The notes under the pieces are model-generated. The model had not been told where the DNA came from. It did not search any database and saw only the letters and a program-made list of their open reading frames with translations. Source: Acidobacteriota bacterium (GTDB lineage Bacteria > Acidobacteriota > Terriglobia > Terriglobales > Acidobacteriaceae). Taken from it: a stretch of 7,615 nucleotides of DNA. The translations under genes were made by a program, and so were the position numbers. Positions 1 to 6,454 of this stretch are shown here, piece after piece. Every line of letters begins with the position of its first letter. Positions within the stretch are counted from its first letter, which is position 1. The stretch lies in the NCBI GenBank assembly GCA_021846065.1, contig JAJZCP010000062.1, positions 1-7,615 of the forward strand. The letters are read 5' to 3'.

Positions 1-1
1 C

Positions 2-202
2 GTCATGCTGAACAAAATTTCACAGCTTCGCGGCATGAGTCCGTGGGTGCTCATGGATTTCCGCTCGCCGGTGCGCGTGCTGCCCGGCATTCAGGATGGA
101 TTCAACCGCAAGGGACTGATCAGCGACCAGGGCCAGAAGAAGCAGGCTTTCTATGTGCTGCAGAAAGCGTATCAGGATCATTCCGTGGGGAAAGCTGACT
201 GA
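2..202 (+). CDS. Glycoside hydrolase family 2 (beta-glucuronidase-like), C-terminal end only
   Basis: The last 66 codons of a gene whose start lies before the window; the frame is open from base 2 and stops with TGA at 200-202. The visible protein carries RGMSPWVLMDFRSP followed by LPGIQDGFNRKGLISDQG and KKQAFYVLQKAY. This is the usual end of GH2 enzymes of the beta-glucuronidase/beta-galactosidase type, where the (beta/alpha)8 catalytic barrel closes with a conserved FNRKGL-type stretch and a final helix. The family removes terminal beta-linked sugars from oligosaccharides or plant or microbial polysaccharides. The catalytic glutamates, any signal peptide and the sugar specificity lie outside the window, so the substrate cannot be stated. 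It converges with the flippase gene (gap 203-319) and is a separate transcription unit. Confidence 0.85.
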   Translation, partial: VMLNKISQLRGMSPWVLMDFRSPVRVLPGIQDGFNRKGLISDQGQKKQAFYVLQKAYQDHSVGKAD

Positions 203-319
203 TCCTGAAGGCTGTTTCACGATTGGCACACGCGGCGAGGCTGGAGACTCGCACAGCGTTCCCTCAGGAGAAGCCGCGCCGCGCGATGTTGGCTCGTGCG
301 CAGGAATCGTGATTCTTCT
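203..319. other. Convergent intergenic gap, no clear terminator
   Basis: This is the space between the 3' ends of the GH2 gene (plus strand) and the flippase gene (minus strand). Two weak hairpins are present: GCGAG/CTCGC at 235-252 with an 8-nt loop, and AGGAAT/ATTCTT at 302-317 with a 4-nt loop. The second is followed on the plus strand only by CTTC, not a U tract. Neither is convincing as a rho-independent terminator, and no small gene is seen. Confidence 0.5.
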
Positions 320-1594
320 TCAAAGCCGCACATCGAGGTTTCTGCTGGCCCGATGCAGAAACCACAGGCTTGCCAGAAGATTGATGGCAAGGCCAGCACA
401 GTTCACACTCAGACCCATCATGAGAACGCCGTGTACCGTGTGGATATTGAAGGCGAGAAGGCTGAGAATCTGAGCGCCGATGCCGACACTGAGACCGATC
501 CAGGCGGGAATGATCCAGCCGCGGCTGGAGTTAATCGTCCATACGGCGCCGAGGAGCGTGGCCACAACAGAAACGCTGACGGCCAGCAGGCAGTCCCGAC
601 CGAGGCTTGCATACTGGCTTCCCAGAATTCGGATCACCTGTTCCGGGAACAGTCCCACGGGAATCAGGATGGAACAGACCGCGGCACAGAAGAGAAGAAG
701 AATTTTCAGGAACAATCCGGTCAGACGCTTGTTGTCCTGACAGCGGACGAAACGGGGAATGAGGATGTTTGTCAGCACGCCGGTCATCGCCGCGAAGAGC
801 ATGCCGATGCGCGAGAGCGCACCGACATCGGCGACCCTGGAGTTGGTGCCGAACAGCGTCATGAGAAAGATGCTGATCTGGCCAGAGAGTACGCCGTACA
901 GTTCGTAGGGAACCTGTTTGCGCACAATCCGGAGAATCGACCTGCGTATATCGGGATCAGGCGCTGCGGTCAGGTCCACTTGTTTGCGGGCATAGCGCCG
1001 GTAAATCCACATGGTGAAGGCAAATGCGGCGCAGTTCATCAGCACCACGGTGAACGAGTTGAGTACGGTGAGCCAGGCAATGGCCAGCAGCGCTGCGCGC
1101 AGGAGCGCGGAGTAGAGCGCGACACGCAGCAACAGCTTATAGTCGGAGTGCAACTGCGGAACGATGAGGTAAATGCCCGCGCCGAACTGAAAAAGCACGG
1201 AGAGAATCAGCGCTCCTGTCAGGCCCGAAATTTTCATCCCCGTAGCGCCGTTGCGAAAGAGCATCACGGGCAACGAGCAGACGATGAAGACGATGACGAT
1301 CAGTGTGAACCACTTTCGGATGCTGAAGGCGGTATTGATCAGGCGTCCGAAGCCGATGCGATCCTGCCAGACCCTGCCTCCGATTGCCGTGAGCGCAACG
1401 GTTATGCCGCTGTCGGCCATATTGGAGGCGGAGGCGAGAAAGGCGTTGGTAATGGTGTAAAAAGCGTATTCGTGTTTGTCGACCACGCGTACGATCACGA
1501 TGCCGATGAGGGCCGAGATGGCCTGCACCAGCAGTTGCAGTGAAAAAAAACCCGTCAGAATCTTTGTCCAGGACCAGATGTTCGAGAGCTTCAT
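320..1594 (-). CDS. Polysaccharide flippase, Wzx/MOP-type multipass membrane protein
   Basis: A 424-residue integral membrane protein with about 12 hydrophobic helices spread over its whole length. Examples are residues 19-36, 97-114, 122-144 and several pairs in the C-terminal half. Cationic loops such as RRYARKQ lie between them. Length, helix number and the N-terminal pattern (short cationic start, long helix, then IVRVVDKHEYAFYTI) fit the MOP superfamily of lipid-linked oligosaccharide flippases (RfbX/Wzx type), which move undecaprenyl-linked glycans across the inner membrane. I chose ATG at 1594: AAGG lies 6 nt upstream, and the sequence from MKLSNIW begins like the family. A TTG at 1645 would add 17 polar residues and overlap the upstream gene. 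It follows the glycosyltransferase by 31 nt and is probably cotranscribed. A T8 tract covers codons 15-18. The cargo is unknown; a MATE-like exporter of another lipid-linked sugar is the main alternative. Confidence 0.82.
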   Translation of the reverse strand: MKLSNIWSWTKILTGFFSLQLLVQAISALIGIVIVRVVDKHEYAFYTITNAFLASASNMADSGITVALTAIGGRVWQDRIGFGRLINTAFSIRKWFTLIVIVFIVCSLPVMLFRNGATGMKISGLTGALILSVLFQFGAGIYLIVPQLHSDYKLLLRVALYSALLRAALLAIAWLTVLNSFTVVLMNCAAFAFTMWIYRRYARKQVDLTAAPDPDIRRSILRIVRKQVPYELYGVLSGQISIFLMTLFGTNSRVADVGALSRIGMLFAAMTGVLTNILIPRFVRCQDNKRLTGLFLKILLLFCAAVCSILIPVGLFPEQVIRILGSQYASLGRDCLLAVSVSVVATLLGAVWTINSSRGWIIPAWIGLSVGIGAQILSLLAFNIHTVHGVLMMGLSVNCAGLAINLLASLWFLHRASRNLDVRL

Positions 1595-1625
1595 GCGCGC
1601 CTTGCGGGTGAGGTGGGGATCGCCA

Positions 1626-2672
1626 TCATCTGGCCATGAATCCAAGAGTGCGATAGGTTTCCATATACTTTCTTGCCGCTACAGTCCAGTCCAGATGCTC
1701 GACGGCAAAGCGGCGCGCTGCGGCTCCAGTGGATTCGCGCAGGGAGGTATCGGCGAGAAAATCGCTGGCCATCTCCAGTAGTGCTTCGTCGTCATTGTTG
1801 GCGACGAGCGGAAAGATCGTTCCGCCGCCATAGGAGCGGATGCCTCCGGCATCGGTGGTAAGAATCGGCAGGCCGGAGGCCAGCGCCTCGACGATGGCAT
1901 TGTTGGCACCGCTGTCCTCCATGGGCATCAGCATGCCGGTGGCCTTCTGATAGAGATTGCGCAGCTCGTCATCGGAGAGATTCTGGTGCCATCGCACGGC
2001 CGGGTGATGAAGCAGGGCGGTCAGCGCGGGATCTGTTCTGGCAGGCCCAGGGACGACGAGATCGAAGACGACATCGGGGAAACGCTCGGCAATCCGGGGT
2101 ACGAGCCGACTGAACATCTGCGAGTTGCGCAGCCAGGTGCCGACATAAAGCAGATGCTTGTGATGGCGGCAGCGCATTTCTTCGTTGGGGCGAAAGAATT
2201 CCGCGTTCACGCCATGAGGTAACAGGGTCATCCGCGATCGGGGCAGCACGTCGCTGAACTCGGAGATGAAGTTCTCGCTGAGGACAATCAGCCGAGGCAC
2301 TTCGCGCAACTGATCAAGCATCTCCGGGGTCCACCAGCGACGCGGCTGATGCAGGGTTGCCACCCAATTCCCGTTGCCTTTCAGGACGCCGGCGAGCGGC
2401 AGGTAGTATTCGATATTAAGGACGTGTCCGGCATACCGGAGCATGCGCAGTTTCAATGCAAAGCGCATCTCTGCGGCGGCCGTTGTCTGGTTTCTGGCGG
2501 GCAGGCGGAGCGCCGTTGAGTAGGCTTTGCCGATCATTCTGTGGAAGGCCCCTGGCATGGGGTAAATTGATTCCACCGGGCATCCGTTGCGGAGCAGATG
2601 TTCTCGCAGCAGCCCGAGACCAGCATGCTTGCCAAACCACTCGAAGGAATGCTCCAGCAAGAGGATCGTCAT
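1626..2672 (-). CDS. Glycosyltransferase, GT-B fold, family 4-like
   Basis: A 348-residue, probably cytosolic or membrane-associated enzyme expected to transfer a sugar from a nucleotide donor to a growing lipid-linked glycan. The N-terminal Rossmann domain starts directly with the strand MTILLLEHSFEWFGKHAG. A linker region contains LIVLSENFISEF (128-139) and LPHGVNAEFFRP (151-162). The C-terminal donor-binding domain starts with HLLYVGTWLRN (173-183), has NLSDDELRNLYQKA (231-244), and carries the signature around M251-EDSGANNAIVEALASGLPIL (E252, E262) with TDAGG after it. This matches GT4-like enzymes, although the usual E-x7-E spacing is altered (the two glutamates are 10 apart). The ATG at 2672 sits at the natural start of the first strand, but no good Shine-Dalgarno is seen before it. 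It is first in a minus-strand operon with the flippase. Donor and acceptor cannot be read from the sequence. Confidence 0.86.
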   Translation of the reverse strand: MTILLLEHSFEWFGKHAGLGLLREHLLRNGCPVESIYPMPGAFHRMIGKAYSTALRLPARNQTTAAAEMRFALKLRMLRYAGHVLNIEYYLPLAGVLKGNGNWVATLHQPRRWWTPEMLDQLREVPRLIVLSENFISEFSDVLPRSRMTLLPHGVNAEFFRPNEEMRCRHHKHLLYVGTWLRNSQMFSRLVPRIAERFPDVVFDLVVPGPARTDPALTALLHHPAVRWHQNLSDDELRNLYQKATGMLMPMEDSGANNAIVEALASGLPILTTDAGGIRSYGGGTIFPLVANNDDEALLEMASDFLADTSLRESTGAAARRFAVEHLDWTVAARKYMETYRTLGFMAR

Positions 2673-2700
2673 GGCGGTAGTGTACAGGAGATCAGAAACA

Positions 2701-2729
2701 AGTATTCGTGTCGAGGGCTGAGCTGTCAG
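2701..2729 (-). promoter_or_regulatory. Candidate sigma70-type promoter for glycosyltransferase-flippase operon
   Basis: Read on the minus strand, CTGACA (2729-2724), a 17-nt spacer and AATACT (2706-2701) match the -35/-10 consensus in 5 and 4 of 6 positions with ideal spacing. Transcription would start near 2694, leaving a leader of about 22 nt before the ATG at 2672. A small inverted repeat, GCTGA/TCAGC (2717-2730), overlaps the -35 box. The call rests on sequence match alone. Confidence 0.45.
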
Positions 2730-2893
2730 CGGGAGTTGCCGAGGAGAACTCTGAATGCCCGATCACGCCAGGCGTTCCTTCCAGGTCTTGCCTTCAACTT
2801 CCACCTCGTCAAGCACTCCCCCACTCCTGCGAGCACCTCAACAGGGCAAGGATCGGGTTCTGGCAGAATAATACTGACAGGTTGACCACGACC

Positions 2894-2925
2894 TTAACCA
2901 ACGAGTGACAGTGTCACTCTACAAT
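2894..2925 (+). promoter_or_regulatory. Candidate promoter of hddA-gmhA-hddC operon with long spacer
   Basis: TACAAT at 2920-2925 matches the -10 consensus in 5 of 6 positions. The best -35-like hexamer is TTAACC at 2894-2899 (4 of 6), which leaves a 20-nt spacer, longer than the optimum of 17. Long spacers of 19-20 nt filled by a palindrome are typical of promoters activated by MerR-family proteins. A repressor site over a weak promoter is equally possible. The transcription start would be near 2932. The -10 element is convincing; the -35 element is not. Confidence 0.45.
2903..2919. promoter_or_regulatory. Operator-like perfect palindrome in front of hddA
   Basis: GAGTGAC-AGT-GTCACTC is a perfect 7-bp inverted repeat around a 3-nt centre. 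It ends one base before the TACAAT -10 element, so it fills the promoter spacer. Size and symmetry fit a site for a dimeric helix-turn-helix regulator (TetR-, MarR- or MerR-like). No regulator gene is in the window, so the binding protein is unknown. Because it lies in the divergent region, it could also influence the glycosyltransferase promoter about 190 bp away. Confidence 0.55.
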
Positions 2926-3013
2926 AATCAGACAGGCAAAGATTGCAGGTTCGAGAACTACGCCGAAGCGCGCCGAGTGACTGCGTCGGAGTGGATACGG
3001 GAGAGGATCAGGG

Positions 3014-4051
3014 ATGAAGATTCGTTCGCGGGCGCCGCTTCGCCTGGGGCTGGCAGGTGGAGGGACGGATGTGTCTCCGTATTGCGACACGTATGGAGGC
3101 GCAATCCTCAATGCGACGATCGGGCATTACGTGTATGCGACGATTGAGCCACTGGCTGAGGGCAAGCTGGAATTTGTCTCCTGCGATCAGAAGAAATCGG
3201 CTCGTTATGAGCGAAGCGGCGGAGCGATTCCTATGGATGGGAATCTTGACCTGCTGAAGCATGTTCACCTTTTTGTCGAGGAGAAATTTGCCGACGAGAA
3301 GCTGCTTTCAGTGCGACTGACGACGCGGGCGGATGTGCCGGCGGGTTCAGGGCTGGGTGGGTCTTCGACGCTGGTGGTGGCGATGTTGCGCGCGTACGCG
3401 GAGTGGCTGGGATATCCGTTGGATGACTACGAGCTGGCGAATGCGGCGTGGGAGATTGAGCGCACGCGCGCGGGAATGAACGGCGGTCGGCAGGACCAGT
3501 ACGCGGCGGCGTTTGGCGGGTTTAACTTCATGGAATTTGGCGCTCAGGGGCGAGTGCTGGTGAATCCACTGCGGATTTCGCAGGGGGTGGTGGCCGAGCT
3601 GGAGGCTTCGATAGTGCTGTTGTACACGGGGGCATCGCGTGAGTCGGCGGGAATCATCAGCGAGCAGGCGCGAAACGTGGAGACAAACAATGCGGATGCA
3701 CTGGAGGCGATGCACCAGATCAAGCAGGAGTCACTGCGGATGAAAGAGGCGCTGCTGCGAGGGGATTTTGAACAACTGCACGACGTGCTGCGCGCAAGCT
3801 GGGATGCGAAGCGGAGGATGGCGAAGGGAATTGTGAATGAACGAATTGATCGACTGTATCATCGCGCGCTGGAGGCGGGAGCCTATTGCGCACGCATCTC
3901 AGGCGCTGGCGGCGGCGGATTCATGATCTTTCTGGCGGATCCGATGCGGAAGCAGGATGTGAGCAGGGCATTGGGGGAGGGCGAAGACGCGGGAGTGGTC
4001 TACGGTTGTCACTTTACGCGGGAGGGAGCGCGAGCATGGCGGATGCGATGA
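3014..4051 (+). CDS. hddA: D-glycero-alpha-D-manno-heptose-7-phosphate kinase, GHMP family
   Basis: A 345-residue cytosolic kinase that uses ATP to phosphorylate C1 of D-glycero-alpha-D-manno-heptose 7-phosphate, giving the 1,7-bisphosphate in GDP-heptose synthesis. All GHMP motifs are present. The N-terminal motif is RAPLRLGLAGGGTD (6-19). The ATP-binding glycine loop is PAGSGLGGSST (109-119). GGRQDQYAAAFGG (157-169) carries the presumed catalytic Asp161, and the C-terminal motif is SGAGGGGFMIF (296-306). The AGGGTDVSPY start and GRQDQY are typical of HddA and related sugar 1-kinases rather than galactokinase or mevalonate kinase. The ATG at 3014 is preceded by GAGAGG with a 7-nt spacer and begins right at the family's first strand. 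It is the first gene of the operon and overlaps gmhA by 16 nt. The neighbouring gmhA and hddC strongly support the assignment over fucokinase-like relatives. Confidence 0.93.
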   Translation: MKIRSRAPLRLGLAGGGTDVSPYCDTYGGAILNATIGHYVYATIEPLAEGKLEFVSCDQKKSARYERSGGAIPMDGNLDLLKHVHLFVEEKFADEKLLSVRLTTRADVPAGSGLGGSSTLVVAMLRAYAEWLGYPLDDYELANAAWEIERTRAGMNGGRQDQYAAAFGGFNFMEFGAQGRVLVNPLRISQGVVAELEASIVLLYTGASRESAGIISEQARNVETNNADALEAMHQIKQESLRMKEALLRGDFEQLHDVLRASWDAKRRMAKGIVNERIDRLYHRALEAGAYCARISGAGGGGFMIFLADPMRKQDVSRALGEGEDAGVVYGCHFTREGARAWRMR

Positions 4052-4641
4052 GAGAGTTTGCGCAGGAGCAGATGGAGCGGTCGGTGGCTGCGCTGAGCTC
4101 GATGCGTGCGGACAAGGAGATTCTGGGGACGCTGATGCGGGAGGCGCGCGAGGTGGCAAATCGCCTGAGCAAGGGCGGCAAGCTGATGATTGCCGGCAAC
4201 GGCGGCAGCGCGGCGGATGCGCAGCACATGGCGGCGGAGTTTGTGAGCCGCCTGACGAAAGACCGTCCGGCGATGCATGCGCTGGCGCTGACGACGGATA
4301 GCTCGATTCTGACGGCAGTGGGCAATGATTATGGGTACGACAAGGTGTTTCAGCGGCAGATCGAGGCGGTGGGACGACCGGAGGATGTGTTTCTGGCGAT
4401 TTCGACCTCGGGGAATTCGCCGAGCATTCTGCTGGCGCTGCGGCAGTGTCGCGCGATGGGGATACGGAGCATCGGGCTGACCGGGCAGGAGGGTGGCGCG
4501 ATGAAGGATCTGTGCGACGCGGTGGTGCGGGTGCCGTCGCGGATTACGCAGCATATTCAGGAGTGTCATCTGGTGCTGGAGCATACGCTGTGCGGACTAG
4601 TGGAGCGAGCGTGTTTCGGGCTGGAGTATTTTGCGAGTTAG
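4036..4641 (+). CDS. gmhA: Sedoheptulose-7-phosphate isomerase (phosphoheptose isomerase)
   Basis: A 201-residue cytosolic enzyme that converts sedoheptulose 7-phosphate to D-glycero-D-manno-heptose 7-phosphate, the first step of heptose nucleotide synthesis. It is a single SIS domain of normal length. It has GNGGSAADAQH (54-64), TTDSS (86-90) and the sugar-phosphate loop STSGNSPS (123-130). The zinc ligands known in E. coli GmhA (His61, Glu65, Gln172, His180) correspond to His64, Glu68, Gln175 and His183, all at a constant +3 offset, so an active metal site is expected. The ATG at 4036 follows GGAGGGA (4021-4027) with an 8-nt spacer. The start lies inside the end of hddA (16-nt overlap), which suggests translational coupling. 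The reading frame stays open upstream to 3886, but that stretch is the shadow of hddA. hddC follows after 23 nt. Confidence 0.95.
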   Translation: MADAMREFAQEQMERSVAALSSMRADKEILGTLMREAREVANRLSKGGKLMIAGNGGSAADAQHMAAEFVSRLTKDRPAMHALALTTDSSILTAVGNDYGYDKVFQRQIEAVGRPEDVFLAISTSGNSPSILLALRQCRAMGIRSIGLTGQEGGAMKDLCDAVVRVPSRITQHIQECHLVLEHTLCGLVERACFGLEYFAS

Positions 4642-4664
4642 CGAGTCAGGAACAGGAAGGCAGC

Positions 4665-5357
4665 ATGGAAGCGATGATTCTGGCCGGCGGCCTGGGGACG
4701 CGGTTGCAATCGCGTCTGCATGGAGTGCCGAAGCCGATGGCACCGGTGGCAGGCAGACCGTTTCTGGAGCTGCTGCTGGATCGGCTGCGAGAGGCTGGAT
4801 TTGAGCGGGTGATTCTGTCGGTGGGCCATCTGCGAGAGGCGATCACAGGACACTTCGGCGATGCGTGGAAGGGGCTGGAAATTCGGTACGCGATCGAGAC
4901 CGAACCGCTGGGCACCGGCGGGGCGATACGGCTGGCGATGGAATGTGCGAGCGCTGCGGATGTGTTCGTGCTGAACGGCGATACGTGGCTGGAGTTGGAG
5001 TATCGTGCGATGCTGGAGCAGCATGTCGCGTCGGGAGTGGAGTTCACGATGGCTCTGAGCCACGTGGAGGATCGGGCGCGCTATGGAGGCGTGGAAGTTG
5101 AGGACGGTCGGGTGATGCGGTTTGTAGAAAAGGGAGTGGCCGGGCCGGGATGGATCAACGGCGGAGTGTATCTGCTGAAGCGCGAGTTCGCGTGGCCGAT
5201 GGAGATGCCGACGAAGTTTTCCTTTGAGTCAGACCTGCTGTATCCGAGGCTGGCTGCAATGCCGCACGGGGTCTATACAAAGACCGGATTTTTTCTGGAT
5301 ATCGGCATACCAGAGGATCTGGATCGCGCGCAGACGGAGATCGGCGCGAAGCGATAG
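4665..5357 (+). CDS. hddC: D-glycero-alpha-D-manno-heptose 1-phosphate guanylyltransferase
   Basis: A 230-residue sugar nucleotidyltransferase expected to join heptose 1-phosphate and GTP to form GDP-D-glycero-alpha-D-manno-heptose and pyrophosphate. It shows the family order AGGLGTRL (7-14), VPKPMAPVAGRPFL with Lys23, PLGTGGAI (81-88), the metal-binding NGDT (104-107), WINGGVY (163-169) and DIGIPEDL (212-219). Length and motifs fit HddC-type short NTP transferases. Guanine specificity is inferred from the hddA-gmhA context, and an ADP- or CTP-using relative cannot be excluded by motif alone. The ATG at 4665 has AGGAAGG (4654-4660) with a 4-nt spacer. The frame is open upstream to 4446 but that part is out-of-frame gmhA. 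The TAG stop shares its G with the GTG start of the next gene. Confidence 0.92.
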   Translation: MEAMILAGGLGTRLQSRLHGVPKPMAPVAGRPFLELLLDRLREAGFERVILSVGHLREAITGHFGDAWKGLEIRYAIETEPLGTGGAIRLAMECASAADVFVLNGDTWLELEYRAMLEQHVASGVEFTMALSHVEDRARYGGVEVEDGRVMRFVEKGVAGPGWINGGVYLLKREFAWPMEMPTKFSFESDLLYPRLAAMPHGVYTKTGFFLDIGIPEDLDRAQTEIGAKR

Positions 5358-6454
5358 TGAAGGAACGCCAGAACAACCTGGTGAAAGCCTCGCAAAGACT
5401 GGCAAATCCTCTGCCACGGCTTCCATCTTCCAGGCCGCCGCAGGTGATTGCGACGTCGGGCACGGCGGCTGCGCTGGCCGAGGCGCATGGGATTTTCTCG
5501 GGCAAGGCTGGGGCGGGCAAGCTGGGCGCGGGCAAGGCTTGGGCTGGGAAATCGGCGCTGGCGAAATCGGCAAGGACGAAGATGAGCGCAAAAAGCCGCG
5601 GTGTCGGCGCTGCCCGGGACGGCGTGACGACGCGGGAGGTGAGGCTGCTGGCGCGGCGGCTGCGCAGGATGACACTGGCCGAGCGCGTTGCGGTGCCGGG
5701 GATTGGCGTGCGACGCGCGGAGATTATCGTGGCCGGGACGTGGGTCTATGCGGCGCTGCTGGAGTCGTTTCACCTGACGGGGTTTCGCTATTCGACGATG
5801 GGGGTGCGGGACGGGATTCTGGCGCAGATGCTGGCCGAGCGCGACGAGCGCGCGGTGACGCATGAGCGGTTTGAGCAGGAGCGGTGGGAGAGCGTGCTGG
5901 CGACGGCGGTGCGATTTGGCGTGAACCCGAGGCAGGCCGAGCCGGTGCGGGCGCATGCGGCGCAGCTTTTTGACGAACTGGCCGCGCTGCATCGGCTGCC
6001 GGGCGAGTATCGGACGTGGCTGGAGACGGCGGCGGTGCTGAGCGAGACGGGGAAGTTTCTGAATCACCAGGGGCATCACCGGCATACGCAGTACATCATT
6101 GCGGCGTCGGAGATTTATGGATTCAGCCAGCAGCAGCGGACGCTGGTGTCAGCGATTGCGCGGTATCTGGGCAAGTCGAGGCCGCAGCCGGATGATCGGG
6201 CGATGCGGAATCTGGCGGCGGAGGATCACGAGCCGGTGCGGCGGGCTGTTGTTCTGCTGCGGCTGGCGATTGCGCTGAATCAGGATCGCGCGTCGGATGT
6301 GGTGCGAGTGAGGGCGCGCGTGTATCCGAAGCGGGTGATGCTGGAGCTGGAGCCGGGACGGACGGGCGCGGAGCTGGAGCTGTGGTCGCTGCGCAAGGAG
6401 GCGGCTTACTTCCGCGAGGTCTTCGGGCGCGAGCTTTTGGTGACGCTGCTGTAG
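5357..6454 (+). CDS. Ppx/GppA-like protein lacking the catalytic N-terminal region, HD-like domain kept
   Basis: A 365-residue protein matching only the later part of exopolyphosphatase/guanosine pentaphosphatase (Ppx/GppA). Residues 29-43 (QVIATSGTAAALAEA) and 94-158 (VPGIGVRRAEIIVAG, MGVRDGIL) are the end of the ASKHA phosphatase fold. Residues 190-310 are the HD-like helical domain (GHHRHTQYIIAASEIYGF, IARYLGKSRP). The C-terminal part is ALNQDRASDVVRVRARVYPKRV. The usual first 150-200 residues are absent, including the phosphate-binding DxGSxS and GGGS loops and the catalytic Glu. The HD motif reads LSETG where Ppx proteins usually have LHE-G. An Ala/Gly/Lys linker (48-75) holds five pentapeptide repeats. 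It starts with GTG overlapping the hddC TAG by one base. The frame has no earlier start after a stop at 5225-5227, so an upstream extension is excluded. Hydrolase activity is unlikely; it may be a decayed gene or a domain reused for binding. Confidence 0.75.
   Translation: MKERQNNLVKASQRLANPLPRLPSSRPPQVIATSGTAAALAEAHGIFSGKAGAGKLGAGKAWAGKSALAKSARTKMSAKSRGVGAARDGVTTREVRLLARRLRRMTLAERVAVPGIGVRRAEIIVAGTWVYAALLESFHLTGFRYSTMGVRDGILAQMLAERDERAVTHERFEQERWESVLATAVRFGVNPRQAEPVRAHAAQLFDELAALHRLPGEYRTWLETAAVLSETGKFLNHQGHHRHTQYIIAASEIYGFSQQQRTLVSAIARYLGKSRPQPDDRAMRNLAAEDHEPVRRAVVLLRLAIALNQDRASDVVRVRARVYPKRVMLELEPGRTGAELELWSLRKEAAYFREVFGRELLVTLL
5501..5575 (+). repeat. Five-unit 15-bp tandem repeat inside the ppx-like gene
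   Basis: Five in-frame units of 15 bp encode GKAGA, GKLGA, GKAWA, GKSAL and AKSAR. The first three share a ggcaag start at 5501, 5516 and 5531, and later units diverge. The period is a multiple of three, so changes in unit number keep the frame. It forms a positively charged, probably disordered linker between the ATSGTAAAL segment and the next conserved block. Confidence 0.75.

Larger units (their letters stand above)
2673..3013. other. Divergent intergenic region between the two sugar operons
   Basis: 341 bases without a supported gene. Short open frames here have no ribosome site, family resemblance or consistent codon pattern. The region holds a minus-strand promoter candidate near the glycosyltransferase and the palindrome plus -10 element upstream of hddA. 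The hddA leader of about 80 nt follows. The middle part (about 2735-2880) shows nothing recognisable. Confidence 0.6.

Noticed and set aside
302..317. Short hairpin as terminator of the GH2 gene
   Set aside because: A six-pair stem with a G-U pair and no U tract; too weak to call.
296..1543. Long plus-strand open frame (415 codons) opposite the flippase
   Set aside because: Hydrophilic, low-complexity product rich in Glu, Asp, His and Gln, with no family resemblance. It is the complement of a membrane protein gene whose codon pattern keeps the opposite frame open.
1595..1645. TTG start at 1645 for the flippase
   Set aside because: It would add 17 polar residues and overlap the glycosyltransferase gene. 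The ATG at 1594 has AAGG at good spacing and a family-like start.
4446..4664. Upstream extension of hddC to a start at 4446
   Set aside because: This part overlaps gmhA out of frame and does not resemble nucleotidyltransferases. ATG 4665 has a good ribosome site and begins at the family's first strand.
5273..6085. Minus-strand open frame of 270 codons opposite the ppx-like gene
   Set aside because: An Arg/Pro/His-rich product, typical of antisense frames in GC-rich genes. The plus-strand frame has clear Ppx motifs.
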